From an uncultured Pelagibacteraceae bacterium (GTDB taxonomy: Bacteria > Pseudomonadota > Alphaproteobacteria > Pelagibacterales > Pelagibacteraceae), in contig CABYFA010000006.1 of NCBI GenBank assembly GCA_902518155.1, positions 1 through 64,000 of the forward strand: a DNA stretch of 64,000 bases. Reading direction: 5' to 3'. Shown one piece after another: positions 39,160 to 47,500 of the stretch. The notes beneath the pieces are model-generated. The model was not told the origin of the DNA. It saw only the letters and a program-made list of their open reading frames with translations, and made no database searches. The position numbers were made by a program, and so were the translations under genes. Numbering within the stretch: the first letter of the stretch is position 1; every line of letters begins with the position of its first letter.

Positions 39160-41383
39160 CTCTATATCTCAGTTTGTCAGTAAGTATTTACAAAACTCAT
39201 TAGTTTTATCTGCCAATGATTTAGATGAATTCAATTTAAAAAAACAAATTAAAAAATCTAAAAAAATAAACCTAATTTTTAACAATTTTTATCCTTCAAA
39301 GTATCTGAATACTCTTGATATTTCAAATTTTAGAAAATTTTGTGAACTTTCATTAGAAAAAATTTTCTTTGTTCTTGAAACAATTCCTTCATCTAAAATC
39401 AATAAGATACTTTATACAAGTAGTGCCTCAATATATAGAATTCCTGAAAATTTAAATAATAAGAATAAAGATAATTTTAATCGAGAAATTTATTCTTCAT
39501 TTAAATTAGCTGCAGAAAAAATAATCTTAAATTATGCAAATAAGAAAAAAAAAAACTATTTTATAATGAGATTGTTTAATATCTACGGGAACCAGAATGA
39601 TCAATTTTCATTTATAGAAAAAATAATTAGAGCGAAAAAAGACGATAAAAAAATAAATTTTATTAACAACGGTAATTCTATAAGAGATTTTATTCATGTT
39701 AAAGATGTCGCAGAAATTTATAAACAATTTATTGAAAAAAAAATTGATAGTGGCGTTTATGATTTAGGAACTGGTAGTGGATACTTAATAAAAGATATTG
39801 TTGATTTTTCAAATTTTAAAAAAACAAAAATTATTAAAATAAATAATATTAATGAATTGAATAATTCAATAGCTCAGAACCAAAATTTGATAAAAGTCCT
39901 TAAAAATTTTAGATTTAGAGATTTAGGAAAATATTTAAAAAAAAATTTGAAAATTAATAAAAAACCAATTGAACCTATTTTAAATTACTTAGATGAAACC
40001 AATAGAAATTCGAATAATGGAATAGTCATTTACGGAGCTGGATATGCGGGTAAGCAAATTTTTCAAGAATTAAAAAAGAACAATGAAGATGTTCTTTTTT
40101 TTGTTGACGATGATTTAAAAAAACAAAACACTAATTATTTTGGTACACCAATTATAAGTTATAGAAATTTATTAAGTATTAGAAAAAATTTTAATATTAA
40201 AAGAGTTTATTTTACCATTCCCTCTTTAGATAAAAAATCATTGGACTTAATGTTAAGAAAAATAAGGGTGCATTTTTTTGATGTTCGATACTTACCAGAA
40301 AAAAAGTTTTTAATTTCAGATAAAATTGATGTTCAAGATTTAAATATTAAAGAGGTCAATTCAATCCTTAATAGGAAACAAATTATCTTTAAAAGAATTA
40401 AAAAATTATCGAAGAAAACAATATTAGTGACTGGTGCTGCAGGCACAATTGGTTCAGAAATTTGTAGACAATTAATACAACATAACGTTAAAAAGATTAT
40501 AGCAGTTGATAAATCTGAAATAGGAATTTATAACCAACAAAAAAAAAATAGGAATAACAAAATATCTTACATCTTAATTGATATAAACGATCACTTTTTT
40601 TTAGATAAAATTATCAAAAAGAATAAAGTTGAAGTGATATTTCATGCAGCTGCTTACAAACATGTAAATATTCTTGAAAAGAATATTTATTCAGCAATTA
40701 AAAATAATATTTTTGCGACTTTTAACCTTTGTCAATTGGCAATCAAAAATTCGTGTGATATGATTTTTATATCGACAGATAAGGCAGCTAATCCAGTTTC
40801 GATACTTGGATATACAAAGAGGGTGGCTGAAAAGGTCTGTGAATATTTTAATTCAATTTACAAGTCTTCAAAAAAAATTAAAATTGTCAGATTCGGCAAT
40901 GTGTTTGGAAGTTCAGGTTCTGCCATAAATAATTTTTTGGATAGAATAAATAATGAAGATCCTGTTGAAATTACAAATAAAAAGGCTTCAAGATACTTTA
41001 TGACTGTTTTGGAGGCATGTCACTTAGTATTACAGACTACTGCTATCAATTCTAAAGGTAATATTTTTATACTTAATATGGGAAAATCAATTAATATTTT
41101 AAAATTAGCGAGAAATCTAGGTAAAATAAAAAGAAAATTGAATAATAATTATATATTTAAATATAAAGAAATAGGTCTTCAACCAGGTGAGAAATTAAAA
41201 GAAACATTAAAAGATAAAACTGAAACTTTAAGAAAAATAAATAGTGAAATTTTTATAGTATTAAATAAAAAGAAAAAAGATGATAAGTTTGAATTTTATT
41301 TCGAAAAATTGAAAAAAAATTTTTTTCTATCAAAAAAAGATAAGCTCAAAAAAGAACTAAAAAATATTTCAAGGTTTTGCTAG
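39128..41383 (+). CDS. Two-SDR fusion: N-terminal NAD-dependent epimerase + C-terminal FlaA1/WbpM/CapD-type nucleoside-diphosphate-sugar dehydratase/epimerase
   Basis: N-half 'LYTSSASIYR…YSSFKLAAEKIILNY…RDFIHVKDVAEIY'; middle 'GIVIYGAGYAGKQIFQELKKN'; C-half 'ILVTGAAGTIGSEICRQLI', 'VIFHAAAYKHVNILEKN', 'ISTDKAANPVSILGYTKRVAEKVCEYF', 'VRFGNVFGSSGSAI'. Confidence 0.9.
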   Translation: MIKNIVIGKNSSISQFVSKYLQNSLVLSANDLDEFNLKKQIKKSKKINLIFNNFYPSKYLNTLDISNFRKFCELSLEKIFFVLETIPSSKINKILYTSSASIYRIPENLNNKNKDNFNREIYSSFKLAAEKIILNYANKKKKNYFIMRLFNIYGNQNDQFSFIEKIIRAKKDDKKINFINNGNSIRDFIHVKDVAEIYKQFIEKKIDSGVYDLGTGSGYLIKDIVDFSNFKKTKIIKINNINELNNSIAQNQNLIKVLKNFRFRDLGKYLKKNLKINKKPIEPILNYLDETNRNSNNGIVIYGAGYAGKQIFQELKKNNEDVLFFVDDDLKKQNTNYFGTPIISYRNLLSIRKNFNIKRVYFTIPSLDKKSLDLMLRKIRVHFFDVRYLPEKKFLISDKIDVQDLNIKEVNSILNRKQIIFKRIKKLSKKTILVTGAAGTIGSEICRQLIQHNVKKIIAVDKSEIGIYNQQKKNRNNKISYILIDINDHFFLDKIIKKNKVEVIFHAAAYKHVNILEKNIYSAIKNNIFATFNLCQLAIKNSCDMIFISTDKAANPVSILGYTKRVAEKVCEYFNSIYKSSKKIKIVRFGNVFGSSGSAINNFLDRINNEDPVEITNKKASRYFMTVLEACHLVLQTTAINSKGNIFILNMGKSINILKLARNLGKIKRKLNNNYIFKYKEIGLQPGEKLKETLKDKTETLRKINSEIFIVLNKKKKDDKFEFYFEKLKKNFFLSKKDKLKKELKNISRFC

Positions 41384-41462
41384 ATATATATATGGAAAAA
41401 AATTGTTTAATAGTTAAGATCAAATTTATTTTAAGTATTAATTTACCTAAAAAAAATTCAAC

Positions 41463-42473
41463 ATGATTAAAGGAAAGAAAATTTTAGTAGTGGGAGCAGG
41501 TGGGTTCATTGGTGGTCATTTGACTAATAGACTGCTTAAGGATGGAAATAAAATTGTAGCAGCAGATATAAAACCAAAAGAATATTGGTTCCAAGATTTC
41601 GATAATGTTGAAAATCATTACTCGATGGATATGAAGAATATTGATAATTGTCGATTACTAACAAAAAAAATGGACTTTGTATTCAATATGGCTTGTAATA
41701 TGGGTGGAATGGGTTTTATTGAAAATAATAAAGCCGAATGTATGCAATCAGTATTAATAAATACAAATTTATTAATTGCTTGTAAGGAAAATGAAATTAA
41801 AAAATATTTTTTTTCTTCTAGCGCTTGTGCCTATAATAAAACAAAACAACAAGAAGTTTTTATAGAAGGTTTAAAAGAAGATGATGCTTACCCAGCAGAC
41901 CCTGAAGATGGATATGGATGGGAAAAATTGTTTAGTGAACGAATGTGCAGACATTTTATGGAAGATTATGGAATACCTGTGAGGGTTGCAAGGTATCACA
42001 ATATTTATGGTCCATACGGTACATATGATGGAGGAAGGGAAAAAGCACCTGCAGCTTTGTGTAGAAAAGTCATAATGGCAAATAAAAATAGTGATGACAA
42101 AATTGAGGTTTGGGGTGATGGAATGCAAACCAGAACATTTTTATACATTGATGATTGTATTGAAGGAACTTTAAGATTGTTTGAGTCTGACTATTCAGAC
42201 CCAATAAATATAGGAAGTGATGAACAAGTTTCTATTAATCAAATGATTGAGATAATTGAAGTTGTAACTAAGACTAAAAAATTAAAACGAATTTATCAAT
42301 TAGATAAACCGAAAGGTGTTAGAGGTAGATCCAGCAACAATGATCTAGCAAAGAAAGTTTTAAATTGGAGCTTTAAGATAAAATTGAATGAAGGTTTAAA
42401 AAAAACATATGACTGGATAAAAGAAGAAATGAGCAAACAAGGGTCAAATTTGAGCAGATTTACAAAATCTTAA
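41463..42473 (+). CDS. GDP-mannose 3,5-epimerase-like NAD-dependent epimerase
   Basis: 'ILVVGAGGFIGGHLTNRLL', 'NMACNMGGMGFIENNKAECMQSVLINTNLL', 'FFSSSACAYN', 'GYGWEKLFSERMCRHFMEDYGIPVRVARYHNIYGPYGTYDGGREKAPAALCRKV'. Confidence 0.88.
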   Translation: MIKGKKILVVGAGGFIGGHLTNRLLKDGNKIVAADIKPKEYWFQDFDNVENHYSMDMKNIDNCRLLTKKMDFVFNMACNMGGMGFIENNKAECMQSVLINTNLLIACKENEIKKYFFSSSACAYNKTKQQEVFIEGLKEDDAYPADPEDGYGWEKLFSERMCRHFMEDYGIPVRVARYHNIYGPYGTYDGGREKAPAALCRKVIMANKNSDDKIEVWGDGMQTRTFLYIDDCIEGTLRLFESDYSDPINIGSDEQVSINQMIEIIEVVTKTKKLKRIYQLDKPKGVRGRSSNNDLAKKVLNWSFKIKLNEGLKKTYDWIKEEMSKQGSNLSRFTKS

Positions 42474-42530
42474 AATTTATAAATTTAATAACATTGAGTA
42501 GTTTAAATATAGCATTCAATTTTCGATTTA

Positions 42531-43277
42531 ATGGTAAGTAAAATTATTTTTAAACAGATAAAATTTATCAATATTAATGACCAGAAATTTAAAAGGTTTA
42601 TAATTAAAAAAGGTTTATTTGTTTTTCCAGCGGGACCGGCTTTGGCAACAATTAAAAAATCAAATGAGTATTATAAATCTCTCAAAAAAGCTGATTTTGT
42701 TTTTTTTGATAGCGGTTTTTTTGTTTTACTATTGAGAATCTTTAAAAATATTGATGTACAAAAATTTTCAGGATTTAAATTTTTGGGTATGTTTTTTGCT
42801 TATTTAAAAAACAATAAGAAGAAAAAAATTTTTTGTATTGATCCAAATATAAATTTTTCAAAATCAAATTATAAGTATATTAAAAATTTAGGCATAAATA
42901 ATTTATATAACTATTGCGCACCTAGATACAATTTGAAAAGTCTATCTGATTTAAAACTTCTTAAAAATATAAAAAGATTTAAACCAGATTATATAATTGT
43001 AAATATTGGAGGTGGAGTTCAAGAGGTATTGGGTCTTTATATAAAGAAAAACTTAAAATTCAAAACATCTATTTTATGCACTGGCGCTGCTATTTCTTTT
43101 TTTACAAAGGATCAAGCACCTATAAATAATTTTATTGATAAATACTATTTAGGCTGGTTAATCAGACTAATATTTAACCCAATTATTTTTTTCAAAAAAT
43201 ATATTATTGGACTACGATTAATTCCAATGGTTATTTTTGGTAAGATTAAAATATTGAGAAAAGATAAGATTTATTGA
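42531..43277 (+). CDS. WecG/TagA/CpsF-family glycosyltransferase
   Basis: 'FFDSGFFVLLLRIF', 'KKIFCIDPN', 'FKPDYIIVNIGGGVQEVLGLYIKKNLKFKTSILCTGAAISFFTKDQAPI', 'GWLIRLIFNP'. Confidence 0.85.
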   Translation: MVSKIIFKQIKFININDQKFKRFIIKKGLFVFPAGPALATIKKSNEYYKSLKKADFVFFDSGFFVLLLRIFKNIDVQKFSGFKFLGMFFAYLKNNKKKKIFCIDPNINFSKSNYKYIKNLGINNLYNYCAPRYNLKSLSDLKLLKNIKRFKPDYIIVNIGGGVQEVLGLYIKKNLKFKTSILCTGAAISFFTKDQAPINNFIDKYYLGWLIRLIFNPIIFFKKYIIGLRLIPMVIFGKIKILRKDKIY

Positions 43278-43285
43278 TTTGATAA

Positions 43286-44938
43286 ATGATAGTATTAGAA
43301 CTTATTTTATTTTTTTTAAGCATAGTAATTATCTCTGTCGCTATTGCTGGTTTTGGTAGTCTTTTATCAATTAAAAATGTAAATAATTTTTTCTTGGATA
43401 TTTGTTTTGGGTTAATAATAATTTCCATATTAATTACAACATTTCATTTTTTTTATGAAATTAAATATTTTTTAAAGATTTTAATTTTATTAATTGGACT
43501 TACAATTTTTTTCAAAAAAAAAAATTTAGTTGATTATAAATTATTAATTAAAAAAAAGAATTTTTTCTATTTTGTTATTATTGGACTTTTGATACCAATG
43601 TTTGTATCTCAAAAATATCATGAAGATTTTGGTTACTATCATTTGCCTTATGCTTTAGCATTTCTTGAAGAAAAAATAGTTTTTGGTTTTGCGAATATTG
43701 ATAAAACTTTTGTGTATAATTCGATTTGGTTAAATCTTTATTCTATATTTTTTTTAGAGGACAAAAACTATAATTATTTAACGTTTCCAAGTTTTTTATT
43801 ATTCTTAAGTTTTATCATATTTTCAATCGATAAAATTTTAAAACAAGAATATTCTAAAATTAGCAATTATTACTTGACTATCGTTTTATTTTATTTCTTG
43901 CTGAAATTTACAAGAATTTCTGAATTTGGTGTGGATTTTCCAGCTACAATTTTTGCAATTCTAAGTATTTTTTATTTTATAAAATTTTATGAAACAAATG
44001 AAATTATCGAGAGAAAATCTTTCTTTTACTTTAATTTAGCTTTTTCATTATTCTCAATTCTAATCAAATTGAGTCTTTTACCTATAATAATTTTATCAAT
44101 CTATTTATATTTTTCTAATTTTAAAAAGCTAAAATTTTATATATTTAATTTAAGATTTTTGTGTATTTATTTTTTAGGTTTAGTTTTTTTTATTCAACAA
44201 TTTTTCTATACCGGATGTCTTTTTTTTCCAACTAATTTGACTTGTTTTAGTGTCAGTTGGTTTAATCCAGAACATTTAAAATTATCTAAAGAGCTCGAAC
44301 TTATTAATAAGAGCTATTCTATAGCAAGGGAAATCTATTCGCCAGAGGAATACCTTGAAAATTTTACTTGGTTTTTATTTTGGTTAAAAAGAAATTTAAT
44401 TGAAATATTTGAACATTTAATGACAATTATTTTACCATCATTATTATTCTTTACTCTTTTAAAAAAAGAAAAAAAAAAAAATTACAAAATTAAAAAAGAA
44501 AATTTTATCTACCTTTTTTGTTTTATATTTTTATTGTTTTGGTTAAATTTTTCACCAGTGTTTAGATTTTCAATACCTTTTTTTGTAACTATAATATTTT
44601 TGATTTCTTATAAATTTTATATAAAAAAAAAATTTTCAAGAAACATTTTTATATTTTTTGTTTCAATTTTTTTGATATTTAATTTTTCTAAAAATATTAA
44701 AAGAATAAACGATACAGAGAAAGTATTTGTTGGAATTCAAAAAATTGAAAATCAATATTTGTTAAACGAGGTAAATAGTAACGAATATGTTAATATTTAT
44801 TATCCTGACGTAAAAAAAAATAAAAAAAATGGCTGGCAAGGAAGACTGTGTTGGGATACCCCATTTATTTGTTCATACAATAAGCTAGAGGTTGGTAAAA
44901 ATAATGGATATTTAATTATCAATAGATTAAAAAATTGA
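43286..44938 (+). CDS. Polytopic membrane protein, possible GT-C-type/lipid-linked sugar transferase
   Basis: ~10+ hydrophobic segments; 'QKYHEDFGYYHLPYALAFLEEKIVFGFANID'; C-terminal soluble tail 'GWQGRLCWDTPFICSYN'. Precise family not identifiable by eye. Confidence 0.55.
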   Translation: MIVLELILFFLSIVIISVAIAGFGSLLSIKNVNNFFLDICFGLIIISILITTFHFFYEIKYFLKILILLIGLTIFFKKKNLVDYKLLIKKKNFFYFVIIGLLIPMFVSQKYHEDFGYYHLPYALAFLEEKIVFGFANIDKTFVYNSIWLNLYSIFFLEDKNYNYLTFPSFLLFLSFIIFSIDKILKQEYSKISNYYLTIVLFYFLLKFTRISEFGVDFPATIFAILSIFYFIKFYETNEIIERKSFFYFNLAFSLFSILIKLSLLPIIILSIYLYFSNFKKLKFYIFNLRFLCIYFLGLVFFIQQFFYTGCLFFPTNLTCFSVSWFNPEHLKLSKELELINKSYSIAREIYSPEEYLENFTWFLFWLKRNLIEIFEHLMTIILPSLLFFTLLKKEKKKNYKIKKENFIYLFCFIFLLFWLNFSPVFRFSIPFFVTIIFLISYKFYIKKKFSRNIFIFFVSIFLIFNFSKNIKRINDTEKVFVGIQKIENQYLLNEVNSNEYVNIYYPDVKKNKKNGWQGRLCWDTPFICSYNKLEVGKNNGYLIINRLKN

Positions 44939-45663
44939 TAATGATTAATAAAGAAAATTTCAAACTTTCGATAATTATTCCGTGTTATAACGAAAAAAAT
45001 ACCATTGAGATTATCTTAAAAAAAATAATTCAAAACTTAAATAAATATAAATTTTTAAATTATGAGATATTAATAGTTGATGATTGCTCTACTGATGGAA
45101 CAATTCAAATTTTAAAACAATTAGATAATGATAATAAAATATTTATTCATTTTCATAATAAAAATTTAGGCAAAGGTGCAGCTATTCGTACAGCACTTAA
45201 GCATCTAACTGGAGAAGTTGTTATAATTCAAGATGCAGATTTAGAATATGATCCTTCAGATTATTACAAATTACTAGACCCTTTTTTTGAGGCAAATGCT
45301 GATGTTGTATATGGTTCAAGATTTTTGGGTGGAGGTAAATACTCTCGTGTTCATTTTTTTTGGCATTATTTAGCTAATAAAATTTTAACTTTTATTTGTA
45401 ATCTTTTTACTAATTTGAATTTAACTGATATGGAGACTGGATATAAAGTCTTCAAATCTTCAGCTTTAAAAAGTATATCACTTAAGGAAGAAACTTTTTC
45501 ATTTGAACCTGAAGTGACAATTAAATTGTCAAAAAAAAAATTTAAGTTCTTTGAAGTTCCAATTACTTATAATGGTAGATCATATGATGAAGGAAAAAAA
45601 ATTGGATTGAAAGACGCATTTATTGCACTAAAAACGATAATTTTATATTCTTTAATAGGTTAG
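44935..45663 (+). CDS. Family 2 glycosyltransferase (dolichyl-phosphate mannose synthase-like)
   Basis: 'LSIIIPCYNEKNTIEIILKKII', 'ILIVDDCSTDGT', 'GKGAAIRTALKHLTGEVVIIQDADLEYDPSDY', 'DMETGYKVFK'. Confidence 0.93.
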   Translation: MIMINKENFKLSIIIPCYNEKNTIEIILKKIIQNLNKYKFLNYEILIVDDCSTDGTIQILKQLDNDNKIFIHFHNKNLGKGAAIRTALKHLTGEVVIIQDADLEYDPSDYYKLLDPFFEANADVVYGSRFLGGGKYSRVHFFWHYLANKILTFICNLFTNLNLTDMETGYKVFKSSALKSISLKEETFSFEPEVTIKLSKKKFKFFEVPITYNGRSYDEGKKIGLKDAFIALKTIILYSLIG

Positions 45664-45681
45664 ATATCTGTTAATTTATCT

Positions 45682-45709
45682 TTGACTAAAATGTTTCTTT
45701 AGGTATAAA
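45682..45709 (+). promoter_or_regulatory. Candidate sigma70-type promoter driving the isolated 5S rRNA gene
   Basis: TTGACT (45682-45687), 16-nt spacer, TATAAA (45704-45709), followed ~6-7 nt later by the predicted 5' end of 5S. Located in the gap after the stop at 45663. Confidence 0.65.
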
Positions 45710-45713
45710 TAGC

Positions 45714-45833
45714 CCGCCTGGTGATTATAGCGAAGAGGTAATACCCGATCCCATTCCGAACTCGGAAGTCAAGCTTTTCAGCGCCGATGGTACTTTGTCT
45801 TAAGACATGGAAGAGTAGGACTTTGCCAGGCTA
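45714..45833 (+). rRNA. rrf: 5S ribosomal RNA
   Basis: Terminal helix GCCTGG (45716-45721)/CCAGGC (45826-45831); conserved 'CCCGATCCCATTCCGAACTCGGAAGTCAAGC…GCGCCGATGGTACTTTG' characteristic of 5S rRNA. Confidence 0.96.
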
Positions 45834-45845
45834 AACTCTTAAATT

Positions 45846-45971
45846 ATGAAAATAAAAAGTTCATTAAAGTCTATCAAGAAAAGAGATCTTAATTCAAAAC
45901 TCGTACGAAGGAGAGGTAGAGTTTACATTATTAACAAAACCAATCCAAAATTTAAAGCAAGACAAAAATAA
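45846..45971 (+). CDS. rpmJ: 50S ribosomal protein L36 (41 aa; missed by the ORF track)
   Basis: ATG 45846 translates to [41 protein letters not shown], a C-minus (non-zinc) type L36. Confidence 0.95.
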   Translation: MKIKSSLKSIKKRDLNSKLVRRRGRVYIINKTNPKFKARQK

Positions 45972-45976
45972 TTTTT

Positions 45977-46087
45977 ATGGATAATGAAAACCATAAAAAA
46001 ACCTGGAATAATTTTACCAAATTTGTGTTGTGGGGAACTGTCGCGGTAGTGTTAGTATTGGTGTTAATGGCGTTATTCTTACTGTAA
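45977..46087 (+). CDS. Small single-TM protein, aa3-type cytochrome c oxidase subunit IV-like (36 aa)
   Basis: ATG 45977: MDNENHKKTWNNFTKFVLWGTVAVVLVLVLMALFLL*; soluble 'W..FTKF' head plus one TM helix, upstream of pnt genes as in other alphaproteobacteria. Confidence 0.75.
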   Translation: MDNENHKKTWNNFTKFVLWGTVAVVLVLVLMALFLL

Positions 46088-46096
46088 GGTTTTTTA

Positions 46097-47185
46097 ATGA
46101 AAATTGGATCAGTTTCAGAAAATCAAAAAATAGAAAAAAGAATTTCCATCACTCCTGAAATTGCAAAAAAATATATTTCGATAGGATTTGAAGTTCATTT
46201 GTCAAAAAATTACGGAGTTCACTTAGGAATTTCTGATGAAGAATTTAAAAATTTAGGTGTCAAATTTTCTGATAATGAAAATGAAGTTATAAATAATTCA
46301 AATATAATCGTCCAATTAGGATTATTGTCTGAGGACAAATGCTCGTTAATCAAAGAGGACAAAACTCTTATAGGTGTATTAAACCCTTTTGATAATAAAG
46401 AAAAATTAGACAAACTAAAACAAAATAAAATAAATCTCTTTTCATTAGAATTATTACCAAGGATAACCAGAGCTCAATCAATGGATATTTTATCTTCTCA
46501 AGCTAACTTAGCTGGATACAAAGCGGTAATAGAGTCATTTGCTTGTTTTGAAAAAGCTATACCTATGATGATGACAGCTGCAGGGACTGTTCCTGCTGCA
46601 AAGATATTAGTTGTAGGCGCAGGTGTTGCTGGATTACAAGCAATTGCTACAGCAAAAAGAATGGGCGGTATAGTTTTTGCAACAGATGTCAGGATGGCGT
46701 CAAAGGAACAGGTTGAAAGTTTAGGTGGAAAATTTTTGACAGTTGAGGGTGCCGAAAATTTAGAAACTGAGGGTGGCTATGCGAAAGAGGCCTCTGATGA
46801 CTTTAAAAAAAAACAAGAAGATTTACTTTCTGAAACTTTAAAAAAAATTGATATTGTTATTTGCACCGCATTGATACCTGGAAAAAAAGCACCTGTGATT
46901 ATTAAAGAGGATATGATTAATAATATGCAAACTGGTTCCGTTATCTATGATTTAGCTGCTGTACAGGGTGGCAACACTGCATTTACTAAAGCAGATGAAA
47001 TTACTGAAAAAAATGGGGTTAAAATTATCGGTGAAACTAATATCTTAAATAAACTACCAGTGTCTGCTTCTAGCTTATACGCAAAAAATATGTTTAATTT
47101 CGTTGAAAATTTATTTGATAAAGAAAATAAAAAATTAAATATTAATTTAGAGGATGAAATAATAGAAAAAACACTAATTAAATAA
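46097..47185 (+). CDS. pntAA: NAD(P) transhydrogenase subunit alpha part 1
   Basis: 'KIGSVSENQKIEKRISITPEIAKKY', 'SMDILSSQANLAGYKAVI', 'AAKILVVGAGVAGLQAIATAKRMG'. Confidence 0.95.
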   Translation: MKIGSVSENQKIEKRISITPEIAKKYISIGFEVHLSKNYGVHLGISDEEFKNLGVKFSDNENEVINNSNIIVQLGLLSEDKCSLIKEDKTLIGVLNPFDNKEKLDKLKQNKINLFSLELLPRITRAQSMDILSSQANLAGYKAVIESFACFEKAIPMMMTAAGTVPAAKILVVGAGVAGLQAIATAKRMGGIVFATDVRMASKEQVESLGGKFLTVEGAENLETEGGYAKEASDDFKKKQEDLLSETLKKIDIVICTALIPGKKAPVIIKEDMINNMQTGSVIYDLAAVQGGNTAFTKADEITEKNGVKIIGETNILNKLPVSASSLYAKNMFNFVENLFDKENKKLNINLEDEIIEKTLIK

Positions 47186-47188
47186 AAT

Positions 47189-47500
47189 ATGGAAATTGAT
47201 CCTTTAATATTCAGACTAAGTATATTTATTCTCTCAATATTTGTAGGGTATTATGTTGTTTGGAGCGTTACTCCATCTTTACATACTCCTTTAATGTCTG
47301 TGACTAACGCAATTTCATCTGTAATTATTGTTGGGGCGATAATTGCAGGATTATCTGGCAATTCAGATAGCGTGTTTAATACTTCCAGCATTTTTGGTTT
47401 TTTAGCAATTGCATTGGCGGCAATTAATATTTTTGGTGGTTTTTTAGTAACTCAAAGAATGCTCGCAATGTATAAAAAAAAGAAAAAGGAAAAAAAATGA
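47189..47500 (+). CDS. pntAB: NAD(P) transhydrogenase subunit alpha part 2
   Basis: 103 aa, 'VTPSLHTPLMSVTNAISSVIIVGAI…GGFLVTQRMLAMYKKK'. Confidence 0.95.
   Translation: MEIDPLIFRLSIFILSIFVGYYVVWSVTPSLHTPLMSVTNAISSVIIVGAIIAGLSGNSDSVFNTSSIFGFLAIALAAINIFGGFLVTQRMLAMYKKKKKEKK

Noticed and set aside
41384-41462. Possible promoter upstream of the GME-like gene (TTGTTT-N18-TATTTT)
   Set aside because: In DNA this AT-rich such matches are expected by chance; not strong enough to list as a feature.
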